From Rugalucina vietnamica (taxonomy: Eukaryota; Mollusca; Bivalvia; Lucinida; Lucinidae), in the NCBI GenBank assembly GCA_964017185.1, contig OZ024882.1, forward strand, positions 43,445,431 through 43,509,430: a stretch of DNA of 64,000 bases, read 5' to 3'. The notes beneath the pieces are model-generated. The model made no database searches. It was given only the letters and a program-made list of their open reading frames with translations, and was not told where the DNA came from. Positions 54,764 through 64,000 of this stretch are shown here, piece by piece. Position numbers and translations under genes: made by a program. Positions within the stretch are counted from its first letter, which is position 1; every line of letters begins with the position of its first letter.

Positions 54764-56832
54764 CACTGTCATGTACGTGATATCGTGTAGATTTTTTTGG
54801 CACTAGTGTAGATCATACCAAGATGGCGGCCAGAAAAACTGGGAGATTGTAAGTAGCCTTTCATTTGTTAAAATACCAGGCATTTTACATGCCAGTGACC
54901 AGTCTGAGACACCCCCATGCTCAAAATAAATTAGATTTTACGGTTTTGTTATTGCCTTCACGCAGTCTGATCACTTTAGCAAGTATTTGGCCTAGATGCG
55001 TGGGTGAATTGCCGATTTTGTAATCAAAGCGGAGATCAGCAGGGTTTTGGAGATATTTTGTCTTTAAATTAGCAAATATCGACCATTCTCTTCAAAATAC
55101 TATTAGCCCAGTCTCAGAAACACCATCCCTAGCCCTGATAGCCAACAGAAACTGTCGTGGAAGAAAATACAAGAGTTTGAAATTTTCACTCGGGCAACTG
55201 TGTAGAGACCAGTGTGTTTTTGTCAGCAACCGTGTAGACACAGATGGATTTTGAGAAATGTGTAACTGTGTAGACACAGATTTCGGAAACCGTGTAGACA
55301 CGGTTTGACTCATTTAAACTGCCCATTACATTTGGCTAGTGATGATTAATCATCATCTATTAAATTATTAGTTTTGATACTTGAGCCTATTAAAAATTTA
55401 CATGGTAATACTTCCAAACCATTTTCAAGTCAGAATATCAGTACCGATGTAACCCATAGCATATGAGAAATATTGCACTATGCCATCTTAACCTTTGGTA
55501 TGAACTATAATACAAACATCTCAAACCGGCCTCGGTAGCTCAGTAGATAGAGTGTCCGCTCCGAGATCGAGAGGTACCGGGTTCGAACCCTGCTTTGCAC
55601 TCGGATTTTCGGATTAGGGCTAGGACTGGTCGCCCCGCTGTCAGTATAATGTGACTGGGGATGGTATCGGGCAAATTGTCTGGGATTTGATACCACAGTG
55701 AGGCAGCACTATGAAAGTGAGCACTGAGCTCCCTGTCACAACCGGACACCGCTGCTCTACACATAACTAAGTTTTGAGATGTATGTGTATGTGTGTGTAC
55801 TTCGGGGATTAACGTCGCCTTCAACAATCTTTCAGTCACATCACAACGGTGTCCGGTTGTGACAGGGAGCTCAATGCTCACTTTCATAGTGCTGCCTCAC
55901 TGTGGTATCAAATCCCTGACAATTTGCCCGATACCATCCCCAGTCACATTATACTGACAGTGGGGCGACCAGTCCAAGCCCTAATCCGAAAATCCGAGTG
56001 CAAAGCAGGGCTCGAACCCGGTACCTCTCGATCTCGGAGCGGACACTCTATCTACTGAGCTACCGAGGCCGGTTTGACATGTATGTATTATAGTTCATAC
56101 CAAAGGTTAAGATGGCATAGTGCAATATTTCTCATATGCTATGGGTTACATCGGTACTGATATTCTGACTTGAAAATGTTTGGACGTGTTACCATGTAAA
56201 TTCTAATAGGCTTAAGTATCAAAACTAATAATTTAATAGATGATGATTAATCATCACTAGCCAAATATAATGGGCAGTTTAAATGAGTCAAACCGTGTCT
56301 ACACGGTTTCCAAAATCTGTGTCTACACAGTTACACAATTCTCAAAATCCATCTGTGTCTACACGGTTGCTGACAAAAACACACTGGTCTCTACACAGTT
56401 GCCCGAGTGAAAATTTCAAACTCTGGTATTTTCTTCCACGACAGTTTCTGTGGGCTATCAGGGCTAGGGATGGTGTTTCTGAAATTGGGCTGATAGTATT
56501 TTGAAGAGAATGGTCGATATTTGCTAATTTAAAGACAAAATATCTCCAAAACCCTGCTGATCTCCGCTTTGATTACAAAATCGGCAATTCACCCACGCAT
56601 CTAGGCCAAATACTTGCTAAAGTGATCAGACTGCGTGAAGGCAATAACAAAATCGTAAAATCTAATTTATTCTGAGCATGGGGGTGTCTCAGACTGGTCA
56701 CTGGCATGTCAAATGCCTAGTATTTTAACAAATGAAAGGCTACTTACAATCTCCCAGTTTTTCTGGCCGCCATCTTGGTATGATCTACACTAGTGCCAAA
56801 ACAATCTACACGATATCACGTACATGACAGTG
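54764..56832. mobile_element. 2.07 kb palindromic (foldback) element with 5 bp target duplication
   Basis: The left arm 54764-55750 and right arm 55848-56832 are inverse copies of ~986 bp, about 97% alike, with a 97 bp spacer. Ends are CACTGTCATGTACGTGATAT and its inverse. ATATT occurs on both sides (54759-54763, 56833-56837), and the untouched direct repeat at 54450 shows AATAAATATATTATTGTAAT with one ATATT. Each arm holds a tRNA-derived SINE-like head, a cluster of GTGTCTACAC words and an AAGATGGCGGCC motif. No transposase is seen; frames such as 55092-55313 and 56283-56504 merely mirror each other. CAC-starting ends and a 5 bp duplication recall Transib-type transposons, but this is a weak clue. 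Confidence 0.9.
55528..55750 (+). mobile_element. tRNA-derived SINE-like segment inside the palindrome arms
   Basis: GGCCTCGGTAGCTCAGTAGA (box A) and GGTACCGGGTTCGAACCCTG (box B) lie 30 bp apart, like a tRNA gene with a degenerate anticodon arm. The inverse copy is at 55848-56070. Too degenerate in the stems for a working tRNA. Confidence 0.75.
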
Positions 56833-57313
56833 ATATTATTGTAATATATTTTCAGTGTTGATCATTGAGAGAACCCTTCTATAAATAACTTATCAACCGG
56901 TTAATGATGACGACAGCCTGAGTGCTATATTTAGAACCCGGGTTATTGCTTAACCAATCGATGAGCTCGACGACAAGTGCACGTCCATACATTTGAATAA
57001 TTATTTCAAATATAATAATTAACGAAGAAAAAGCATAAAACAAAGGTTTAGGATTTCAATTTTTAAAGCGAAATGAGAATATTGTTTCCGTCACAAATGT
57101 ACATGTACGAATGTGGATCTCTTATGTAGCATTTGATACAGGCACTAGCGTCAATGCATTAGTACTAGAAAATGGTGCTTAGCCTTTATTTATTTATTTA
57201 ATCTACTCAAAATTTGTTCGATCATGTAAGACTCGTGAAGAAACGGATTTCTCGTCATCTTATAATTTAATCCGAAAATACATGTTATGCAACTCCTTAT
57301 GATCAATATGATA

Positions 57314-57549
57314 TGAGCCGCCTCATGGGAAAACCAACAATTTGCATATGCGAAAACAAAGGCGCAGATCAGCTTCGCGGTTACCGCGAAGCTGATCAGC
57401 GCCTTTGTTTTCGCTACTCGGATAGTACAATTACTCCTCTACTTAAATCCGAAATTTCAAGCTTCTAGCTCTTTTCTGTGCTTGTACAGGTCGGATTGTG
57501 TCAGACCTGGTCGGAAACCACATTGTTGGTTTTCCCACGAGGCGGCTCA
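57314..57549. mobile_element. MITE family 2 copy with proven TA target
   Basis: TGAGCCGCCTCATGGGAAAA to TTTTCCCACGAGGCGGCTCA, flanked by TA on both sides (57312-57313, 57550-57551). Unit 1 at about 48611-48625 reads AATATGATATATCCGAGG without it, fixing the boundary. TA duplication and short TIRs suggest a Tc1/mariner-driven MITE. Confidence 0.92.
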
Positions 57550-58689
57550 TATATCCGAGGATACACTGTTAGATTCCGAATATGAATGGCGAGAACTAAT
57601 CTCAAACAACCCCGTACGTTTATACTTATTGGTTATTAGAATGACTGCTGAGGATAACAAATTGTCAATCAATTTTATCACATAAACTGTATATGCAATG
57701 TAAATATTGATAGTCCTCCTGAATGTCAAAATGTATAAAAAGGCTATGGCCAATTTAGCGATGTATGGGAAGTAAAACTAAAGCATGATATCAAAATTAC
57801 GTCGATTACTTCTGAAATTGCAAGATTTACGAATCGAAATTTAGAACCGAGAAAAAAAACTGTATATCACTTCAAATTTTACTTAATCAGTCTCAATGAA
57901 TTACAATGAAAACAAAGGGTTATATTACCCAGTTTACTACTGAACTGATGTTGATATAAAGCATGACATGTCAATGTTATATACAGAGCCATTTGAGAGT
58001 ATCCTGCCAGCGAGACAATTCTACGATATTGGACAATATATAGCCCGCACAAGCAGCTAACAGGCTATAGGCACTGTATAAAACTGTTGCAGATATACCG
58101 TAACGGTATTAATATGTCGAGAGGATAATTTGTCTTACAATAACCCATAAGCACAAACAATGAAGCTTGCTGCTTTATATACTTGCAAGGCAATTAAAAT
58201 AAGCATTATTTCTTGCCACTATGACAACATAAGCCCTGCGAGCAATTAATCATCTAGGCATGCATATTTCGAAGTAATTACCCTAAGGCAAGCGTTTTGC
58301 AATATTGAAATCGTTTGCAACTCATATTATACGCCATCTACTGAAAATGCATCTCCATTTATTAACTCATTGACAAAAATATAAAGAATGATTCCAAATA
58401 ATTACGATATGAATTCGACGAATTGTGCCTCCAACTTCACGAATTTACAGATTTCTACGAAATAAATTCACTCAGACATGAAGTTGCAGACAATTATAGA
58501 TGATTACCTGAGTTTCTTACTTCCAAGTAATTTATTGACCATAACCCAAAGCTAAGTAAATCCAATTATTTCAAAGTAAGGCCGTTAGACAAAATTATGC
58601 ATAGAATCCAATAATCGTCACAATTGATAAAATCTCCCGCCATGATAGCCAAGGCAACATGGTTGCGACGCTTCGGAATCGGTTCTGTT

Positions 58690-59275
58690 CGGGGTTGTTA
58701 TTTGGTATACCCACAATTGAACTGTTTTTTAACATCATGCTGGTGTCAAAGGGGCAGAAAAGGAACATGGTCCGACCGGGACTAGACCAAATGGTCCCTC
58801 GCTTACCGTATGAGCGCTCTACCACTTAGCTACCGAGCCACATGCCGACCGGATGATTTTTACCCGCTTACGTGAATCTACTCAGAACCATGCTGGAACC
58901 GACGAGACAGCATCTTCGCAGCCCGAGATTCCCCCAAACTGTCCAACAAATGCCACAGGGGCGGAAAAAACGTCGCCGGACTAGGATTCGGACCCATGGT
59001 CGCTCGCTTACTGTGCGAGCACTCTACCACCGAGCTACCGAGCCACATACCGGATAAATGTTTCACCCGCTTAATCAAATTCATCCCCGAATCTACTCAG
59101 AATCATGCAAGAACCGACGAGACAGTCACATAGTTGCTCGCAGCCCGAGCACCCCCATACTGGCCACCAAATGTCACAGGGGCGGAAAAACGTGCGAGTA
59201 CTCTACCACTGAGCCTACAAGCCACATGTCGACCGGTTTCACTTGCGAGATTGGTTCATGGAAAAAATGCATATT
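58690..59275 (-). mobile_element. Cluster of three tandem tRNA-derived SINE modules
   Basis: On the minus strand, tRNA-like heads start at 59045 (GGCTCGGTAGCTCGGTGGTA, box B GGGTCCGAATCC) and 58839 (GGCTCGGTAGCTAAGTGGTA, box B-like GGTCTAGTCCC); a third at about 59222-59190 is internally deleted. Each is followed by the same CGCCCCTGTGGCATTTG / GTCTCGTCGGTTC tail, at ~200 bp period. The cluster lies where unit 1 has only ~100 bp of other sequence. Confidence 0.75.
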
Positions 59276-59389
59276 TGAGACTGGATTTTCTGGTCATTAT
59301 AGTTTCTTCTGCTGGTCGTATCAAACGGCTTGCTGAACAACTTGTAAAACTTTTAACTCATCGCATTACTCTGCAAGTAATACGAGATG

Positions 59390-62300
59390 CGTAGAACACG
59401 ACTTTTGTCTTTTGTCCCCCGAGATTCTGTAATACAATTAGCATGGTAATATGGTGACTTTTATTCATGCCGTTAAGTGCAATTATTCGGAAAATGGGAA
59501 ATATAAACTGATTATCGTTAAGTTCTGGAATCTATTGCGTTGCATAAATTTAGTTCGACTTTATCAGATCAAACTTCGTACGAGTCAATGTTATTAAATG
59601 TATATAGCGCAAGAAAGGCGTTAACATTATTGTGGATAACATTTAGGAGTTATAAAGATAACCATACCACATTGAGCGCATTTTGTTTGGATTTTCATTT
59701 TTCCCCAAAACCCAAAACTTTTTTTAAAAATATGTTTGGCAAACATCACGCATCTTCCATGGACCTAATTTTCTGACGCATATAAGCAAGTACGAAATAT
59801 TTCAGTTTCAGGAAAGTGTGTTATGTTTCATTTCCTAATTTCTTATTTTGCATGGTATTTGAAAAAAAAGTGGACAACTCGATAGTGTTTAATGAATGGT
59901 TTATGTTGAAACAATAACGACCTACGTTTCACAATGAGTTCTCACTTTTATAATTTATTAAAATTTATATATTTATTCAAAATTTATCATAATCTAGTTT
60001 ATTTAATTTAAATGTTCATCCGCACGCAAAGCCCATGATTTGAATATTAGACATTCTTCCACTAAACTAAAGTTTCTAAAAAACATGAGTAAATGGGCTC
60101 CCTTGCGCTTGAATGTTTAAGTCTATAGGACGTTATCGTCTTTCCCATTTAACCTTAGCTAATGGAAACGTCATCGTTTGCAAATTTACAATAATTCACT
60201 GTAAACAAAATTAGGCACATATAAGGTGCTTCGTACATTCATGTCCGCCGAGAATGAGTCCACAAAAAAACGTAATAAATCGAAATAACTTTACTTTACG
60301 GTGAATCTTCTTGATTAACGCGTGATGTTGTCGGGGCAGATGCGATATTTAATTTACTACGGTTGCGTTGTCGTGAATTACATGTAATACATCACAATCT
60401 GCCCTCCAAAATACTGCGTTAATCACGATAATTCAGCGTAAAAAAAATTATTTCTTAAATAAAATTGGTTGTTACATAATTCGAGTCGCGTAGCAAACGT
60501 ATGATTGGAGCTTCAAAATGTTAGGCTCTACAGGACGGATATATTTGTTACAATTGCCTTTTTTATGTCAGAAATTCTCCGAAACATTGAAAGGCTCCCA
60601 CATGTGTTATGGATTATATAAGGAACCAAGTTAACCTGAAACGTGTAAGGGGCGCCCTTTAAGCTATCCTGCTTCATATCAATGAAAGGCCAATGAGGGT
60701 AATTCGATAATATTGCGTGACCTTACAAATCAATTTTATGTGAGGAATCACGAATTGCCATCAATGAGGATCTGCGTTTTCAAAGACAAATGGGTAAATG
60801 CACGAAGTCATGTATTATAACTAGAAAGAGAGGATTCACGTCATATGAAATAAAGCGTGCATTTGGCGGGTTCAATAAATGTTATATGAAATGACCATGA
60901 GCGTTATTGTTTTATTATAATATTATCTTTTATAAAAGAAAGCATTATTAATTTCACGGAAAAAGAATTGTTGTCACGGACAATTATTGATGAAATTGCC
61001 TCTTGATACAAGCATAGTCCAACAGAAATATGTCATTGGTGACATGGGAGTTAAAGCTCTCTGCAAGCTCATAGCTTCTTAAAACCCCCATAACGTCCAG
61101 AAATTGACCGTCTATTGCAGAATCTGTCCTATCGACCAGGCTTTTAAGACAATATGCAGAAGCAATAGTTAAGACATACAACACTATAATAAACGGCTAA
61201 TAATAGGTTATTGGTAATATTAGGTTTCTGCTACTTCTGCTGGGGCTGACAATCTATTATTTATGACACACTCATGCGTGATCATCGGTAAGTCATGATA
61301 TCCGTTAAACAACTTTAAAGACGAAATCGACAAAAAAGGAAATAAATATTCACCAGCAGTCGTCATATTTAATGCAATAAGGACAGCAACATGGCTATCT
61401 GGAACGCGCTCTTCATCTGGATATATAACCACCAAAGTTGACAATTCGGCTTCTACTGAATGAATGGGTCGATTTAAACACTTTTCTCGGACAAATCCAA
61501 ATCTTTTAAACCATTACATTACGGAAACTTCTCCATGATTAATATCTATTTATGAACTAAATTTTAATTTTACAAACATTTATTTTGCATATCATAAAAT
61601 AATGGTTTATTTTGTTGATTTTTGTTAGAATCGTTTTTGTCTTTCAAATAACATAATTACATCAATTATTAAATTTTCCCGTGACCCAGTTCAACCTTAA
61701 TTTCACACACGGAGATGTTTCCATGATGAACCAGTGATCAGATATTTTTCTCGCCATTCATTAGCAAACAATGAAATATAGCACAAGTGAAAAGTTACCA
61801 GTAAATCAGGTTCAATTAACACATGACAATATTTGATTCATTCTGAAAAGACAACTGCCGATACTTTAGCATTCATTTTCATGACATAGAATGTCACCCC
61901 TTATTGCTATTGAAAACGGTGCTCATCACGCCCGAAAAGATTATACGCGGTCCTTGACAAATGTCAGAAGCTTCTATTAAAATATATGGAGAAGTGCAAA
62001 ATTTGGGTACCGCCTAAGCGTAAGGTCCTCTATTCTGGCAGTCGATGCAAACATTTAAACCAATTTGGTGGCGTTTTCACTTCGGGTATTTGATGCATGA
62101 GCAGACATGACGACATGTGAAAATAGTGTTTTCTAGTTCTCGAAAATTCTGAAAATTAAAAACTGCACGTGTTGCATGTGCACCATAGTTCCAGGGCTAG
62201 TGGAACTGTTGCATGTGATGTTGATCAGAATTTTAAATGAAACTGCAATGTTTGAAAGAAAATTTATATTTTTTCAAAATACCGAAATTTTAGTGGTGGT

Positions 62301-64000
62301 AACTTTTCATTGACGCTGAGTAAATTAAAGAACTATTATGATACAATTTCTTCATAACATGTAACTATCTTAACTTTAACCTCTTTAGACACATGTTTTG
62401 TACTGTATATTTCATTATATGTTTAAACTCTACTAAAATGAAACAGAAATAAAGAGAGAGAAAAAAAAAAACAGTGTTTAAATTTTGCCAAACTATTTGC
62501 TCCAAATAACGGGTACATGTTGTTAAATACTCCTTGATGGTACGTCGATGAATAATTATGCTTAATATATCGATAAAATTTTACAACACGGCAAATACCT
62601 TGTTGCTGTACCAACTGTCCGTACAGTAGAATCATTACTGCTGCTACTCCGCACCAGAATAATCCAAACATGCATACCACGGCCGCCAACTTATTATGAC
62701 GCCAGAAACGTGATGTTATCTTCATGTTTATTATGTCAGAATAATCCAAACATAGAAACAACTGCCGCTAGATTATTGTAACGCCAGAAACTTGAATTTA
62801 TTTCAATGTTTAAGATTATTAGTAACTAGATCTACGTCAGGTTAATAAAATTCAATAATGGTGTTTAACCGGATAGTTTATGTAATTTCCATGGTTATAA
62901 CGGTAAGTATAGCTTTATTGCAAATAAACCTTATCCAAACGACTACAAAAACATTATTTGAGGTTGACAATAACAATGATGTAGAACTGTCCCAATCTTA
63001 GACAGGAAAGTGCAGAAATGTACTTACATACGCATTTGGAACTGTTATTTTAAATGTTAGAATTAAGGTCGAAATCACAACCAAAAGTTGAAGAATTTAT
63101 TTGTTAGGTAAAATGAAACTTTTATTTGTGTAACAATTGTACATGTACGATGCAGATCTCTTGTGTAGCATTGAGTGAAGGCACTAGCGTCAAAACCTTA
63201 GTTTTAGAACATGGCGCTTAACTTTTATCTATTTACTGTATTTATCTAATCCACACATGATTTTGAATATGTAAGAATTCGCGAAGAACCGGATTTATCC
63301 TCATATAATAATTCAAGCCAAAAACAACCACACAAATAATGTACATGTAACTCCTTATGTTTAATATGATTCACTCGCGGATACACCGTTAGATTCCAGA
63401 ATTTGAATGGCAAGAACTAGTCTCAAGTTAACGTGTAGACTTATTGGTTACTGGTGTGACTGCTGAAGATAATCAATCGTCAATCAATCAATTTATCACG
63501 TAATCTGCATGCCTCATGTTAATATTGGAATACGTCTTGAATGTCATAGTAAATAAACGAGGTTTTTCATATTTAGCATGATTTCAAACAATATTTATAT
63601 GGAACTTAAACTATTTAACTTGTTATCCAATTAATTTACGAATCAATGTTAAGTCTTTATATCCTGTATCAAAAAGCCAAGAAAACAATATATGTTATCC
63701 TCATAGCACCTTAAAACATTACTTAATCAGTCCCAATTAATTGTCATCAAATCAGTTTTGCTTTATCCATTAGGTTTACTACTCAAGTGCTGTTGATATA
63801 AAGCATGACATGTCAATATTATTCACAGAGACATTTGAAAGAATCCTGTAAGCGAGACTTATTCCATGTTATTGGAGCATGTTTTAGCCCGCACAGGCAG
63901 CTTCTAGGCATGATGCAGTCTATTACGCTATTACTAAATACTTGTTGTAGATAAATCGCATTTATAAGTCGAGAGGATAATTTGTTTTTCACCCATCTCA
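59390..64000 (-). repeat. Tandem segment, unit 3 (cut by window end)
   Basis: Third direct copy, with landmarks in the same order as units 1 and 2 up to AGCGAGACTTATTC...GTTTTAGCCCGCACAGGCAG at 63850-63900. Positions 61500-62330 hold about 0.8 kb not obvious in unit 2. Confidence 0.85.
61095..62725 (-). CDS. Unknown type II membrane protein gene, unit 3 copy (5' part, three exons)
   Basis: Exon 1 (62725-62599): MKITSRFWRHNKLAAVVCMF, GLFWCGVAAVMILLYGQLVQ, QQ, ending at donor ...CAACAAG|GTATTT in phase 1; it differs from the unit 2 exon by one residue. Candidate exon 2 (61452-61354): acceptor ATTCAGTAG, reading AELSTLVVIYPDEERVPDSH then VAVLIALNMTTA, donor GCTG|GTGAAT. It is six bases longer than in unit 2, an in-frame change. 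Candidate exon 3 (61183-61095): acceptor TTTATTATAG, reading VLYVLTIASAYCLKSLVDRT then DSAIDGQFLD. All junctions are phase 1 and no stop occurs, as in unit 2. Conserved frame, in-frame length change and conserved splice sites support coding. Function is unknown and the 3' part of the gene is not found. Confidence 0.5.

Larger units (their letters stand above)
50860..59390 (-). repeat. Tandem segment, unit 2
   Basis: Second direct copy, about 8.5 kb including a 2.07 kb palindrome, two MITEs and a SINE cluster. Without its insertions it is only ~5.6 kb. It is more similar to unit 3 than to unit 1 over the shared parts, e.g. CACGGTGAAATATCTTTGATTCACGCGTGATGTTGTCGG at 51940 versus 60298 is missing from unit 1. 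Confidence 0.85.

Noticed and set aside
55528-55600. Functional tRNA gene
   Set aside because: Box A and B are good but the anticodon and acceptor stems do not pair properly; it is present as inverse copies inside a mobile element, so SINE-derived.
58771-59045. Two tRNA genes on the minus strand
   Set aside because: Heads are linked to identical non-tRNA tails at 200 bp period and the third copy is deleted; these are SINE modules.

Overview
The window looks like nuclear DNA from a bivalve mollusc. I base this on two things: secreted proteins of the short-chain collagen C4-like type that are common in bivalve gene sets, and pearl-like elements (palindromic end, (GTCC)n or (GTC)n microsatellite, then ~150-166 bp core repeats), tRNA-derived SINEs ending in a GGGACGTTAAAC motif, and many foldback MITEs. 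No database was searched. The DNA is AT-rich and gene-poor; nearly all of it is repeats, and most open frames are not genes.

Positions 1 to about 12 kb hold two paralogous C4-like genes on the + strand. The first is cut by the window edge (1-638). The second (8387-11530) appears complete in two exons joined by a GC-AG intron of 2.3 kb, and that intron is filled by a SINE into which a long inverted repeat has inserted. Their downstream flanks are also duplicated. Because several segments exist twice, young insertions can be read against empty copies: a 670 bp TTAA element (1641-2310), a 1.3 kb TIR element carrying a KIAA1958/DUF3504-like exon (5063-6384), and a 2.07 kb near-perfect palindrome (54764-56832).

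From about 12.9 to 29.4 kb lies a degenerate tandem array of ~0.9 kb monomers, swollen by insertions. These include two pearl-like elements (1.1 and 4.1 kb), SINEs, foldback elements and 5'-truncated pieces of one retroelement. A 35 bp minisatellite (30636-31226) follows. Next comes a ~5.05 kb element without recognisable genes (31508-36558), whose interior carries two fields of about 40 GGATATCC palindromes. Positions 36.6-41.3 kb hold microsatellites, MITEs and a retroelement fossil.

From about 41.3 kb to the right edge are three tandem copies of an 8.5-9.5 kb segment. Each carries the same minus-strand gene start: a type II membrane anchor exon followed by two short candidate exons with matching phase-1 junctions. 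Copy 1 is broken; copies 2 and 3 stay open. The protein family is not recognised. Each segment has gathered its own insertions since duplication.

Nothing here forms an operon or a coordinated pathway. The main biology is tandem gene duplication (C4-like secreted proteins, an unknown membrane protein) in a region repeatedly invaded by palindromic, non-autonomous elements.
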